Shown here in pieces: positions 60,201-64,000 of a DNA stretch of 64,000 nt (the first letter of the stretch is position 1; every line of letters starts with the position of its first letter). Origin of the DNA: Pyrrhosoma nymphula (Eukaryota; Arthropoda; Insecta; Odonata; Coenagrionidae); the NCBI GenBank assembly GCA_963573305.1, contig OY754336.1:2356001-2420000 (forward strand). The letters run 5' to 3'. The notes under the pieces were generated by a model, which searched no databases, was not told the origin of the DNA, and saw only the letters and a list, made by a program, of their open reading frames with translations. A program made the position numbers and the translations under genes.

Positions 60201-63036
60201 TTCTTAGCGCATTTTTCTATATTATTTCCTAACTGGAGAACTTGTAACTTAAGCGTTAGCGATGTATAATCATTAATAATATTGATTTATAAATACATTA
60301 AGGAAGTGAGCGACTTGCGCGATCATTTGCACCGGATATTGAAGACAGTGAAAATAAGATTCTCTCGCGGATCCTATGCGATGGACGCATGTTATGTATT
60401 TTGTACAAATACTGATATGCTCGTTAATCTCGCGAAATAACAATCGTTATTCTTCCTTGGATTCATCTTATTTGTGCGTGGTTATTTCCGATACGATGGA
60501 GCTTATAGAGAAGTCCAGCTAAATATGTACCTCCTTTCAAAAGTAGATTGTACATACAAGCCACGCACTTCAACGGTGAAGGCGATATAACTCCATTTGC
60601 ACTTCATCGGCTACTAACGATGCCACCACTACAAATCAATAATTTTCGTTTTCCGCTATACTATGCGAAAGCTTCATTTGTGGCTCTATTCAGATTAGGT
60701 CGCCTGCTCTTCATTCATTTAATCTCAGGAACCATTTAAAGAATCAATATTGAACTAAAATTTGGGATATTTTTTGTTATTGTTTTTCCTCTGCTTTCGA
60801 TGAAACAAGGAGATTTTCGTCCGAGCATTGCAGCTCCAGGTCAGGCCACGCACCAGGCCGGAATCAGCTGTCTCCCCCTCCTTTCCCCGTCATTGCTGGG
60901 GTTACTCACCCTCCACCATTTTCCCTCTCACAAAAACAGCTACGCGACCCCATGGTCTCGGAGTATCGTGCGTCACTTGAGACGTTGATGTACCTGACAG
61001 CCAAGGCCAAGGGATGCGCGCGAGGAATAAACATCGAATGTATCATCGGCTTTACGCCTAACTGTCACATCTTATCTTCCTCCTCCCTTGCCTCAACCAG
61101 CAGCGTCCGCGGAGAGGGAGGGCATGCCTTTGGAGAGTGGGGGGCTTTTACTTACAATTAGAGGGGCCATGGGGGGCTGGCAGAGGTAGCGTGGGACATC
61201 GAATCCTGACCTAATGTTGAGTTGAGTGGGACGGAGGGGGTACTAGAAGGGGCCTGATCTCCTGGAGGGCCGGAACGGGGGCTTCGGTGTGAAGGTGATG
61301 GCTCGTGCCAACCTTGAAGAGCGGGGAGGGGGGGACACAGAGACTTGAGGGGAAATATGACCAGTATGGGAGAGAAGGGAAGCGTTTGATAGTTTCGCCA
61401 GAAGTGAGAAAGGTGATGGAGAAGAGTAAGCCGCCGTTTTAGAGCAACAGAGATGGAAAGCAGGGTGAATTTTCCTGGTGGGGATTGCCAGGTGGGGGGA
61501 AACGATATAGGAATGTGCGGGCATTTCTATTTCGCATTTCCTTAATTTCCGGTCCATTCGGGCAGTCTTATCAAAGGGAATCAGTGAATAAGTATTGAAG
61601 AAGAAATACGACAAACGAATGAATGTATATTATAAAAAAATACTTCAGCTCTTCTGTCGAGAGAATCACTCAATGAACAAAAAAAAAGTTATTTATTTTT
61701 GCGCTTAGCTTCGTTCCATCGTCGCTCCCACCATGGCCTCTCATTTGGATAAATGCAAACTGAACTGGGAGTTGATGTCATTAGCAATTTGGAATCGATG
61801 TAATGCATCCCGAGTTAGAAAAATTTCATTCTTATTAGGAGAAATCAGGACTTGGTCATTTTCGTTACAAGCCTCAAGTTCGTTTCTTTGCAAGATCGTG
61901 ATCTATCGATTTAAATTGTTGGGGGTTGCAGCCAATAAACTGCCAACTTGTGATAAGAAATCGTCAAATATTACTTGACGGCAATATTTGACGGCCAGGC
62001 GAGGCGGTAGTATTTTAGTAATACAAAAAATGCTGCCTCCTCCGTCAAGTAATATTTGACGATTTTTAGTATTACAAAAAAATGCTGCCCCCTCCTATGC
62101 GAGCATGTGCGCCTGGTATAATTCGACGGTTTAAACGAGTTTGAACTTGTCTATTGAGTTTGACTTTGTTGGAGGTTGGGTTTGGAATGCGATTTTTAAA
62201 TTAATACAAGTTAATGGAATTTAAAGGATAAGTAGGGAGGAGGGTGAGGGTGGAGCGAAACCCAGCGTGGGCCTGCTTTAGACGAAAGGCACCAAAGGGT
62301 CCACAGTTAAACGTCCTATTCGATGGACAGGGAAGGTACTACATTTGGATGTGCTCTCCACAGGACACCCAATTAGAGGTTGAGATTTCATTGTGAAATC
62401 TCCAACCCTGCTGGAGTTTGAACCCATGCCCTCAGGATGGGAAGCCAGTGCTCTTAGCAGCCAGACTGACCTGATCCCCAATAGATAGAGAGCTATTTGG
62501 AAGAAAACCAGTTTCCTTCCATGGGCATTGACATTGGAGGTCATCTCTTTATGCCTGTCTACTAAAACACCCCAATTTAAGGTCCTATTGAACTGGAGCT
62601 CTTCTGTGGGCACAGGTGAACAATAGACTTGCATGATGAGGCTGACATTAAAATATTCTAGACACTACGAATGCATTTTCAAAGTAAGTCTTCAAAAATG
62701 TTTGAGTCTCAAGCATATTAAATGACACCTTTCTATCCTTGTCCCATCTCCCAACTGTCAAATATAGTCAGAGTAATACAAATATACCTAGTCCAAGAGT
62801 CCAAATCTTTTTTTTTATTGAATAAAGACTGCACGAATTTATATTCATGACCAGTGCGACGCATACACGAGAAGGATTCACTCGAAATAGGGATTTCATG
62901 CGTCACAAAGGGGGTGGGTACTACACCGGAATTTGTGTTTTCAGATCGTTGTGGTGTTAAACGCCGGTCATTTTCCTTTCTCTTTGAGAACTTTGAATTT
63001 ACTCAGGTCACAATGCCAAGAAAGGTGTTGCTACAG
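11595..63036 (+). CDS. long multi-exon gene, N-terminal part, product unidentified
   Basis: Seven exons with GT/AG sites and compatible phases: 11595-12269, 12426-12833, 15115-15192, 20393-20618, 22452-22708, 51423-51624, 62945-63036. The last ends with a donor, so the gene leaves the window. About 646 codons are visible. The start ATG (TTATTATGG context) follows a likely 5'-UTR acceptor. The protein opens with a basic Ser/Lys tail (about residues 1-60). It then turns helical (HGKGTVREKINALKALGEYS, then paired amphipathic helices), resembling ARM/HEAT repeats. Later exons are mixed hydrophobic, including GGEKGESLFLLVALQLLAKL. I do not recognise the family. Exon 3 carries an in-frame TAA. The 28.7-kb fifth intron is filled with nested transposons. 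Confidence 0.7.
12426..12833 (+). CDS. long gene exon 2
   Basis: 136 codons, phase 0 to 0, acceptor TTTGCAG, donor GTAAGA. Contains an acidic/Ser linker (LIDSSSDLRSALGLDSASQS) and the aromatic stretch LLAYTKGDWSYWLQLINGEL. Separated from exon 1 by a 156-nt intron. Confidence 0.85.
13166..14948. mobile_element. TIR element with TTA duplication (PIF/Harbinger-like, nonautonomous)
   Basis: Ends CATCTCAGGTAAAAAT in inverted orientation, extended by about 70 bp of diverged inverted repeat. TTA at 13163-13165 and 14949-14951. Subterminal DNA on both sides is packed with AAATGAG/GAAAATGAG words. A 3-bp TWA duplication is typical of PIF/Harbinger. No transposase frame was found. Located in intron 2 of the long gene. 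Confidence 0.65.
15038..15101. repeat. 32-bp tandem duplication before exon 3
   Basis: Two copies of a T-run followed by CATGGGATGRATTAGGTACA, directly upstream of the exon 3 acceptor. The T-runs could act as duplicated polypyrimidine tracts. Confidence 0.8.
15115..15192 (+). CDS. long gene candidate exon 3 with in-frame TAA
   Basis: 78 nt between AATCCAG and GTATGAAG, phase 0 to 0, exactly fitting its neighbours. The frame reads VVAKLGGSWSLFSGRVDCLQ, then PCS, TAA (15184-15186), TGG GAG. Because both ends are phase 0 and the length is a multiple of three, skipping it leaves exons 2 and 4 in frame. It may be a poison cassette exon, a nonsense allele or a false exon. Confidence 0.45.
15193..16256. 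other. intron 3, no recognised element
   Basis: Open frames here (15259-15624, 15865-16110) lack any domain and are probably chance. Confidence 0.4.
16257..17770 (+). pseudogene. degraded hAT-like transposase gene
   Basis: Three overlapping frames reconstruct one protein of an arthropod hAT-like family: SLDGPKVNKEFLKDLKSQL, then FGMFGLHTIHGAFKMG, then FPLKFCAVRWVRNKM after a stop. Next come LFFETMATIVEPFLLKF-type sequence (16855 on), VPFLYTSLQSIV and finally HGNASLERGFS near 17500. The last is the C-terminal dimerisation signature (A/S-x-E-R-x-F-S) of hAT transposases. Frameshifts and stops make it non-functional. TIRs were not found. Lies in intron 3 of the long gene. Confidence 0.7.
17780..19090. 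other. intron 3, unassigned
   Basis: No element recognised. The frame at 18489-18719 has no identifiable domain. Confidence 0.35.
19098..20235 (+). pseudogene. degraded transposon ORF, CNLKELY-type arthropod family
   Basis: Pieces of one protein in several frames, in the right order: a head with YQHPEVVLDCVNEACIAVGV and KRKVSWVKSQVSRKF, then EKIQILSPVP, then KKDYERINKKSVVKWP, then LCNLKELYVEFK and LRPKWCVL near 20110. I know this order from repeated uncharacterised arthropod ORFs, probably transposon proteins, but have no family name for it. Many stops and frameshifts. It ends about 160 bp before exon 4 of the long gene. A perfect 17-bp-arm hairpin (19357-19393) interrupts it. Confidence 0.6.
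19357..19393. repeat. perfect hairpin
   Basis: CATGGTATTACTAATAC, a 3-nt loop, then its exact complement. Possibly a template-switch product or minimal foldback. Confidence 0.9.
20393..20618 (+). CDS. long gene exon 4
   Basis: 226 nt, phase 0 to 1, acceptor TTACCCAG, donor GTAGAT. Reads DVTFRWKPPMVMQCFRGIVL and ends CHLDMEE. A strong open frame in the middle of decayed transposon sequence supports a real exon. Confidence 0.75.
21068..21146 (-). mobile_element. tRNA-like SINE head with Pol III-type T run
   Basis: Minus strand reads GCTGTGGCCGAGTGGGTTAA (A-box like), later GAGTTCGCGACC (B-box like), then a run of ten T. Class II (Leu/Ser-like) tRNA derivation is likely. The stems are too imperfect for a functional tRNA. 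Confidence 0.45.
21402..21588. mobile_element. short MITE with AAGGCCGTTTTACAC ends
   Basis: Inverted termini AAGGCCGTTTTACAC at 21402 and its complement ending at 21588. Inside, GTACAAACAAAT occurs near both ends as a subterminal inverted repeat. Nested within the 20813-21977 element. Confidence 0.65.
21978..22451. other. intron 4, no recognised element
   Basis: Plain AT-rich intron sequence before exon 5. Confidence 0.4.
22452..22708 (+). CDS. long gene exon 5
   Basis: 257 nt, phase 1 to 0, acceptor ATTTTTAG, donor GTAATT. Joins exon 4 through a split Gly codon and reads GGEKGESLFLLVALQLLAKL, later FGFKKFDYACDSFVEDGNTC. Helical and Leu-rich. Confidence 0.75.
23440..23764 (+). other. orphan open frame, unidentified
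   Basis: About 107 open codons with soluble composition (INPITPGNSTSKATLHKDFP, then SLVISDARQEYTVLFRAELI), ending TAA. It lies inside the outer TIR pair and left of the LINE tail, so it could be a remnant of that element's own gene. No family recognised. Confidence 0.25.
24440..24664 (-). pseudogene. LINE ORF2 C-terminal domain
   Basis: TYGIIAWGGAYLISINPAIT, then LQKRIIRVMLKHN and LKLLPLRHLYVYKVL, the post-RT helical region of Jockey/CR1-type LINEs. It continues upstream at 29010 on the other side of the Penelope insertion (LVNSKLTYG). Confidence 0.8.
24947..25360 (+). pseudogene. PLE GIY-YIG endonuclease fragment
   Basis: Frame reads IAGTAEPIGRILKKHNI, GVYKINCTCGEAYVGQTGRA (the GIY-YIG core; this family often has Y-K-I and Y-V-G), SCRVKEHQR (catalytic Arg region), AEHAWSEPGHSIFF (His/Glu region) and YFPRLIREAIEIAKCPKNFN, then RDDGYN. 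After the hAT insertion the last codons resume at 28747 (LATTWKRVL). GIY-YIG is the endonuclease domain C-terminal to the RT in Penelope-like elements. Confidence 0.85.
26416..26592 (-). pseudogene. hAT transposase C-terminal dimerisation domain
   Basis: Reads SADLAAPTTQVSVERLFSHT, then KFILQSIISRLRSKIVNDIQ and ends at a TAA (26418-26416). S-V-E-R-L-F-S is the hAT dimerisation signature. The rest of the transposase is missing or unreadable. Confidence 0.75.
26941..26961. repeat. poly-C tract
   Basis: A C-run of about 17-20 nt, liable to length error in assembly. Confidence 0.9.
27122..28303. mobile_element. TA-flanked TIR element inside the hAT
   Basis: Ends AGCCGGTGTCCCACGGTAAA in inverted orientation, TA at 27120-27121 and 28304-28305. 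The inverted repeat extends about 48 bp through TTTATTCATGAAT. TA duplication points to the Tc1/mariner type. The interior is mostly a minisatellite. Confidence 0.8.
27358..28118. repeat. degenerate minisatellite, ATCACGATAAAATATCG type
   Basis: About 760 bp of imperfect units of roughly 25-40 bp built from CGATAAAATATCACGATAA and ATCGTGATATTGCG words. Many units are self-complementary, so single strands could fold extensively. It begins just after CCTGGGCGATATTGG. Confidence 0.85.
28974..28995 (+). repeat. poly-A tail of PLE
   Basis: About 22 A residues directly before the right-hand target duplication. Confidence 0.9.
29269..29670 (-). pseudogene. LINE RT catalytic domain
   Basis: Begins with DHNILLFKLEKAGIRG, directly continuing block A from 33247. 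It has SSGVPQGSALGPILFLIY (block B), TAFADDFALCY (catalytic block C with FADD in place of YADD) and LKKWFNSNKLKMSLHKTKYM (block D/E). The upstream extension of the open frame to 29754 belongs to the inserted element, not to the LINE. Confidence 0.85.
29671..31913. mobile_element. TIR element A in LINE
   Basis: Ends GGAGTATTTGCACAAATT and, inverted, GGAGTGTTTGCATAAATT. Both subterminal regions carry a GTGACGTMATCCCCCT block. 2243 bp, no clear transposase. CTGCTAGGCGATGA occurs twice (about 30255 and 31117). It adjoins element B through the three bases ATT. The LINE target GATCAATTG is otherwise continuous. Confidence 0.65.
31917..33243. mobile_element. TIR element B in LINE
   Basis: Ends GGGTATTTTCC in inverted orientation (31917 and 33243), with GACGTCATTTTCGCTG near both ends. 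Related to element A by its termini and the GACGTCA block. 1327 bp. Contains a THAP-like zinc-finger remnant. The LINE reading frame resumes right after it. Confidence 0.65.
32209..32301 (+). pseudogene. THAP-like zinc-finger remnant
   Basis: Frame reads YRWCFVSQCTNTSVKTPNKK, matching the C-x4-C start of THAP-like transposon DNA-binding domains as I recall them, then stops after about 31 codons. Later frames nearby (CFTSHFVF) may be displaced pieces. Too short to be sure. Confidence 0.4.
33247..34375 (-). pseudogene. LINE ORF2 endonuclease end, linker and RT N-terminus
   Basis: From 34375: FISEIETLLSEVAHNLVIAG, DMNVNIL (catalytic Asp/Asn block), then a frameshift near 34255. The long frame 34250-33441 follows, with KLKPWMTDTLLRLIARNNYL, SAGHDGLNNKLL and PIFKKGDRHLPQNYRPISLL (RT blocks 0-2). 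A further frameshift near 33440 leads to FGFRKDGSTEDAL and GLFIDIQKAFDTI (RT block A). The endonuclease C-terminus appears deleted. A 15-bp tandem duplication doubles GVFPS. Confidence 0.8.
35976..36208. repeat. internal foldback
   Basis: Imperfect inverted arms of about 85 bp, outer ends ATTTTACTCGGAC / GTCCGAGTAAATA, inner GCGGTAAATTTTGC / GCAAAATTTACCGC, spacer about 45 bp. Confidence 0.8.
36631..36930. repeat. tandem repeat, four units of 73-82 bp
   Basis: Units begin near 36632, 36714, 36792 and 36865. Shared words: GGATTTCTCRCTTCGTTGA, ATTCACTTTATTTCAT and GTTCCTCGCATATTGGTAAT. Confidence 0.9.
37700..37884 (-). pseudogene. Tigger transposase CENPB-type DNA-binding fragment
   Basis: Reads VIKDAEEVGNHAAGLRHDVP, ESCIRRWRKDKVALF, then RRSFRGK before a stop. 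The ESxIRRWRKxK motif is the helix-turn-helix of pogo/Tigger and CENP-B proteins. Only about 60 codons survive. Confidence 0.75.
39320..39356. repeat. hairpin
   Basis: GGCAGGTGGAC and its exact complement GTCCACCTGCC separated by 15 nt. Confidence 0.9.
39554..40796. mobile_element. long-inverted-repeat element in Tigger
   Basis: Imperfect inverted arms of over 100 bp (39554-39672 and about 40680-40796) with GGGTGGATGAGTAATGCACC outermost, GTAACCCAATACAGAAAG in the middle and GGCTATTCTCTA inside. The innermost repeat with GAAGCTACCG words may be a second nested MITE that shares the site. Noncoding. Confidence 0.7.
40847..40900. repeat. hairpin
   Basis: ACGTTTCTTATTGTGGGAAC and the matching right arm GTTCCCACCATAAGAAACGT around a short GAGT-centred loop, about 25-bp arms with one mismatch. 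Confidence 0.9.
41311..41571 (-). pseudogene. LINE ORF2 endonuclease segment
   Basis: Reads IIIILTEIWMHEHELDLYKI, the LTETWL-type catalytic Glu motif of AP-like endonucleases, then a GY motif and GTTIFVKSNL. Its start (VHQNIRSLRSN, ORF2 ATG at 43881) lies beyond the Harbinger-like insertion, and its end resumes at 34375 after the Tigger. Confidence 0.75.
42612..42695 (-). mobile_element. tRNA-like segment with T-run terminator
   Basis: Minus strand: GCCAGTTGGTGTAGTGTTAG (A-box like), a CGTG/CACG anticodon-stem-like hairpin, GGGTCGATCCCCGCC (B-box), then TTTTTTTT. U33 is not evident and no acceptor stem forms, so it is a tRNA pseudogene or SINE head. Confidence 0.45.
42786..43530. repeat. complex direct repeats inside the Harbinger-like element
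   Basis: A 161-bp unit is duplicated in tandem (CGTACGTATCCCAT at 43069 and 43230). A longer, more diverged copy of the second unit and its right flank (GATATTTTAAGGTRAAYTGT, ACCGAGCAAC) lies at 42786-43040. Confidence 0.75.
43886..44389 (-). pseudogene. LINE ORF1 body, nucleic-acid-binding protein
   Basis: 167 codons starting with a Gln/Glu coiled-coil-like helix (KKQIAVLENQCNDQEQ). It then has IELHGYPLNSNENLMGIV and DIDYCYRFTGEGG, the ELxGIP-type ORF1 core, and a basic C-terminal part (KRRMKRDFATSHL). It encodes the RNA-binding chaperone-like component of the LINE particle. The region between it and the zinc finger is broken. Confidence 0.7.
44589..44807 (-). pseudogene. LINE ORF1 N-terminus, PHD-like zinc finger
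   Basis: Starts MNSCKLCKKSIRSSVFLSCA and continues with an H-x2-C pair (FHGNCLETP) and a closing C-x2-C (WRCQHC). This Cys4-His-Cys3 spacing is a PHD/RING-like finger as found at the N-terminus of ORF1 in several CR1-group LINEs. A stop after 72 codons separates it from the ORF1 body. Confidence 0.7.
45630..45905 (+). repeat. dispersed repeat copy 1
   Basis: Diverged direct repeat of 49945-50220. Shared words: GCGATGAATGGAGC, AGTCACG, TTAAAAACTT, TGATRCCTTC, CTGAAAATSA. Function unknown, possibly two remnants of one transposon family. Confidence 0.6.
46466..47285 (-). pseudogene. Tigger DDE transposase remnants
   Basis: Three frames in order: KYEQAINLAAVGNTILQKHY (47285-47043, weak), then SEAKFLPPNVTSILQPMDHG with VIVSMKRN (47011-46739), the conserved FLPPNVTxLxQPMDQG block with the last catalytic Asp, then LKKMAILDAIHGVSQAWSSV (46693-46466), the C-terminal helix region. 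Frameshifted and lacking the central catalytic part. Confidence 0.8.
47640..48374 (+). pseudogene. piggyBac-like transposase N-terminal fragment
   Basis: An acidic leader (EHGDEGNFSEDYSEEGEED at 47711, then SESEDSSDEDDLPP at about 47848) and, after the foldback insertion, FFSVDLMKFIVDKTINYCKY with SRLKSWKDTD at 48249-48365. D/E-rich N-termini followed by F-x-x-x-L-x-x-x-I-V-x-x-T-N-x-Y are typical of piggyBac transposases. The DDD core is absent. Inserted in the Tigger in opposite orientation. Confidence 0.6.
47916..48094 (+). mobile_element. PLE-tail foldback inside piggyBac fragment
   Basis: Inverted arms with GTGAAGATACAGGTCTTCCG at both outer ends and TGACTGCAACGCCGGC at both inner ends. 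The sense arm reads GCCGGCGAAACTCGTC. CGATTTACCACCAT (about 47877) and CGACTTACCGCCAC (48094) look like a diverged target duplication. Confidence 0.6.
48735..48912 (+). mobile_element. PLE-tail foldback
   Basis: Imperfect inverted arms (about 60 bp, outer AAAGAAATAAACT / GTTTATTTCTTT). The sense arm contains GTTGAAACCGGTCGGGG and a GTGGAAAACT segment, like 275-486. The spacer has TATGTATATACGAATTATTA. Confidence 0.6.
49303..49867. mobile_element. possible MITE rich in GTAATTTTC
   Basis: Both ends carry inverted CTGAAAATTAC / GGAAAATTACC words and GGCCACTC / GGCTCGAG. The interior has repeated GTAATTTACCG. Boundaries and duplication are uncertain. Confidence 0.35.
49945..50220 (+). repeat. 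dispersed repeat copy 2
   Basis: Diverged direct copy of 45630-45905. Confidence 0.6.
50513..50845. mobile_element. Tigger-type MITE
   Basis: Ends CAGTAGAACTCCAACTATCC and, inverted, CAGTAAAACTCCAATTACCC. TA at 50511-50512 and 50846-50847. 333 bp, noncoding. Confidence 0.85.
51423..51624 (+). CDS. long gene exon 6
   Basis: 202 nt, phase 0 to 1, acceptor TTATATTTCAG, donor GTGATT. Reads ILIYLIECKFYLAVYSRLEV and ends near LTELPGWNRIEK. The frame would stay open to a TGA at 51651 if the intron were retained. Its phase matches exon 5 across 28.7 kb and exon 7 downstream. Confidence 0.6.
51800..52060. mobile_element. TTAA-flanked MITE copy 2
   Basis: TTAA at 51796-51799 and 52061-52064. Left end TACATTGTGGGTGGATCACA, right end inverted AACATTGTGGACC. 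Clearly related to 8987-9325. Confidence 0.65.
52061..52387 (-). other. orphan Cys-rich open frame
   Basis: 108 codons, reads NINHATQGSNCGSCTEGHPQ, then LQFCHRVSCVVGMHSKSCSE and KLKMDLCQK. Eight cysteines but no family I recognise. Possibly a transposase tail, possibly chance. Confidence 0.25.
52616..52700 (+). mobile_element. PLE 3'-tail fragment
   Basis: CCAGAAGATGCCTTATCAAG, then AAAACCGGTCCCAG and GTGGAAAAGTACAAAGC, closely matching the sense arm of 275-486. No inverted arm here. Confidence 0.55.
53160..54715. other. no assigned gene
   Basis: Frames at 53065-53440 and 53507-53779 on the minus strand carry no recognisable domain. No repeat was resolved. Confidence 0.35.
54720..55288 (+). 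mobile_element. foldback with PLE-like tail
   Basis: Arms CTCGATATTCATAATGAATA (54720) and its diverged complement (55255-55288). The sense tail at 55190-55270 has ACCACAGTGTGGTGAAACGC and GTCATGC. The interior is the C/T-rich tract. Weaker than the other PLE copies. Confidence 0.4.
54868..55138 (+). repeat. pyrimidine-rich tract
   Basis: About 270 nt of almost only C and T in long blocks on the plus strand. The ORF at 54840-55109 is a composition artefact of this tract. Confidence 0.85.
55319..55815 (-). mobile_element. Penelope-like foldback copy, 5' truncated
   Basis: 14-bp target duplication ATATTTGAAGTGAA at 55305-55318 and 55816-55829. Sense orientation is minus. Arms of about 189 bp (55350-55538 and 55629-55816, few mismatches) flank a 90-bp spacer. 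On the minus strand the spacer encodes the GIY-YIG C-terminus (FPRLIREAIEIEKRPNNINR, then TWKRLIRN and stop). The 3' region has CCGACGAAGCC, a GCCG/CGGC stem, then GAAACTGTCGC. Confidence 0.8.
55830..56154. other. no recognised feature
   Basis: AT-rich sequence between the PLE copy and the right inverted-repeat arm. Confidence 0.4.
56214..56861. other. unassigned, possible pogo fragment
   Basis: Mostly featureless. ACAGTAGAAACTCGAAATTA at 56646 resembles a pogo/Tigger terminus but no partner end was found. Confidence 0.3.
56870..59445 (-). mobile_element. hAT transposon, near-complete
   Basis: Inverted ends TAGGGGTGAGCCGATA, exact 8-bp duplication ATTCATTG at 56862-56869 and 59446-59453. 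2576 bp with a spliced transposase on the minus strand. Subterminal CGATA/CCGATA words occur at both ends. Well preserved apart from one nonsense codon, so probably young. Lies in intron 6 of the long gene. Confidence 0.95.
57107..59107 (-). pseudogene. hAT transposase (BED finger, RNase H-like, dimerisation domain)
   Basis: Exon 1 59107-58609 (an in-frame ATG also at 59119), intron 58608-58531 (GTAAGT...CAG), exon 2 58530-57107. Exon 1 begins MSDVWKYFVVKHDDPNKASC and has a BED zinc finger (C-x2-C, later H-x3-H-type pair) and a Ser-rich linker. Exon 2 has TVACTTHLWSSNFGDDYLSL (first catalytic Asp region), HLFLRDNAFNMVSAF (second Asp), CAAHTLQLVV, TR-stop-DST (TAG 57922-57920 where the family has TRWDST), and SGSVASEWFFSTANLVSSK near the C-terminus (dimerisation). 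One G-to-A change explains the only stop. All else is open over about 640 codons. Confidence 0.92.
59465..59966. mobile_element. hAT MITE, GC-rich
   Basis: Inverted ends CAGTGGCGGATAC, 8-bp duplication GTTGAACA at 59457-59464 and 59967-59974. It holds GC-rich G/C blocks (GCGGGGGGCGCGCGCCCC) and a poly-C run near 59928-59941. Its duplication starts 3 bp after the target duplication of the neighbouring hAT. Confidence 0.92.
59988..60078. repeat. foldback
   Basis: Arms GGAGTTTGATTCT...CCACCGCG and the matching CGCGGCGGAAATCCCGAAAA...CAAACTCC, about 37 bp each, spacer about 15 bp. Confidence 0.9.
60080..61960. other. no recognised gene
   Basis: Part of intron 6. The frames at 60548, 60800, 60952 and 61243 (minus) have no domain. 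61080-61500 is purine/GC-richer than its surroundings. Confidence 0.4.
61964..62090. repeat. small foldback with repeated flank
   Basis: TCGTCAAATATTACTTGACG and its complement ending about 62061. TAGTATT/TAGTAATACAAAAAATGCTGCC occurs as a direct pair at 62012 and 62068, suggesting insertion or template switching inside a repeat. Confidence 0.75.
62270..62640 (-). mobile_element. tRNA-derived SINE, partly duplicated
   Basis: Minus strand: GTCAGTCTGGCTGCTAAGAG (A-box like), GGGTTCAAACTCC (B-box, near 62410), then a body ending GTGGACCCTTTGGTGCC with GTCTAAAGCAGGCC. The block AATAGGACSTTWAA occurs at both about 62300 and 62585, so a second truncated copy lies upstream. Confidence 0.6.
62945..63036 (+). 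CDS. long gene exon 7
   Basis: 92 nt, phase 1 to 0, acceptor TGTGTTTTCAG, donor GTAAAA. Its first two bases complete a codon with the single base left by exon 6. Reads CGVKRRSFSFLFENFEF and ends at VLLQ. The gene continues beyond the window. Confidence 0.55.
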
Positions 63037-63039
63037 GTA

Positions 63040-64000
63040 AAAAAAAAACGTTTAAGAAGCTTTTTCAGTTTGCATTTCTATTGGCTGGAGTTATTCAGAA
63101 AATTTTAATGGTTAAATATCCTTAAATTTTGACAGCGTTTTTTGGAAATGTCTAGGATGAGCTCCAATAGGTTCTGAATTTTTACTGGTTATATAGCCTA
63201 AGTGATTAGACAGAAGAATATCTCCCTGTCACACTAGCCAAATGGTAAATGCTCGTTCCGGTGTGGTTAGCACTCGTTTCTTTCAAAAATCAATCAAATG
63301 AATGGAGAAATTCCTTCACCACACCTCTACCCTGTGAAAGTTCTTGCTCTCTCTTCACATTCTTGCTTACTCATAACGATAACTCCTTAGATTAAATTAT
63401 ACCTAAAATTAATTCATAGCTACAACTCATTCGATCAGAGGATTTTAGTACGCCTCAAGATATATTTGTGAATGGCTGCTCTTCATGTTTACTTCTCAAA
63501 TGGGAAAAATGACTACTCGGTGGTGAACGTGGCAAAATATCAGATTTTAGAAACGTGCCATGATATATCTTTATTAATCTGAGCTACAGCGTCGCTAAAA
63601 GCTAAATTTAGTTCAAATAAAGATAACTAATTGAAGTAAATCCATCCCCACCGTGAACTTAGCTCATTTATTTGAATTTTAGTTGTGATGGCTAGCCTAA
63701 TTCCCTTGGAGACTGTTTCCATCGTTCAACTATCACTTTTTCGGGCGTCTAGTGCTACTTAATTAATACTTTCTACTTAAGTTCAAAAGAGTAAATAGCT
63801 CGTCAACAGATCCGAAATACTTAGGTTTCAAATCAGTCTGCCAAGATTCCATCGCGTATGTTGAGTCAATAAGTTTATAAATCTAGGTAGGATTTTGTTC
63901 ATGGAGCAGTCTAGGCTCATACTATAGTCCATTGAATGTACCGCCGTCAATTCATATTACGAATGCTTTTGATTTCATATCTCTTCGGGACCTTTTAAGA
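63040..64000. other. intron 7, no recognised element
   Basis: No further exon or repeat was identified before the window end. Confidence 0.4.

Noticed and set aside
61243..61614. 123-codon minus-strand ORF
   Set aside because: Pro/Ser/Arg-rich composition over a purine-rich stretch. No motif or splice context.
62395..62485. Functional tRNA gene (minus)
   Set aside because: Same reason: SINE body downstream and poor stems.

Overview
The window is eukaryotic, most likely from an arthropod and probably an insect. The reasons are GT/AG introns in real coding exons, AT-rich intergenic DNA, and a dense load of hAT, pogo/Tigger, piggyBac-like, PIF/Harbinger-like, Penelope-like (PLE) and Jockey/CR1-superfamily LINE sequence. 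No operon, prokaryotic signal, LTR retrotransposon or CRISPR array was seen. Order and species cannot be fixed from the sequence.

Two host-type genes lie head to head. (1) A BEN-domain gene on the minus strand (ATG at 9825, stop at 6807, eight recognised exons). It has one in-frame TAA in exon 1, and a TTAA-flanked MITE lies against or inside exon 2. (2) A long unidentified gene on the plus strand. Seven phase-compatible exons run from 11595 to 63036 and it leaves the window, so nearly everything from 12 to 63 kb is intron. Its third exon is a phase-symmetric 78-nt exon with an in-frame TAA, so it is either a poison cassette exon or a recent nonsense allele.

Layout. 0-6 kb: repeats, a PLE foldback, a tRNA-derived SINE, a LINE fragment, a small coding remnant (4761-5186) and tandem repeats. 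6.8-9.8 kb: BEN gene. 10.6-11.6 kb: repeats and putative 5' region. 11.6-22.7 kb: first five exons of the long gene, with introns carrying a TTA-flanked TIR element, two degraded transposase genes and a nested MITE pair. 22.7-51.4 kb: one 28.7-kb intron holding a stack of nested transposons. A single minus-strand LINE of about 4 kb (ORF1 zinc finger at 44.8 kb, 3' tail at 24.0 kb) is pulled apart over about 21 kb by four insertions: a Harbinger-like element (CTG duplication), a 6.9-kb Tigger (TA duplication), two adjoining related TIR elements, and a PLE (17-bp duplication). The PLE holds a 3.4-kb hAT (8-bp duplication), which holds a TA-flanked element, which holds a 0.75-kb minisatellite. 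The LINE lies between a matching pair of 21-bp inverted termini 22.5 kb apart. After it come a Tigger relic with a piggyBac fragment and another PLE foldback inside it, and two MITEs. 51.4-63 kb: exons 6 and 7, separated by PLE foldbacks, a nearly intact hAT with a spliced transposase carrying one nonsense codon, a hAT MITE 11 bp from that element's end, and SINE copies.

The relative order of insertion can be read from the nesting. A recurrent structure is a PLE 3' end preceded by an inverted copy of itself, with a possible hammerhead-ribozyme-like core; six places show some form of it.
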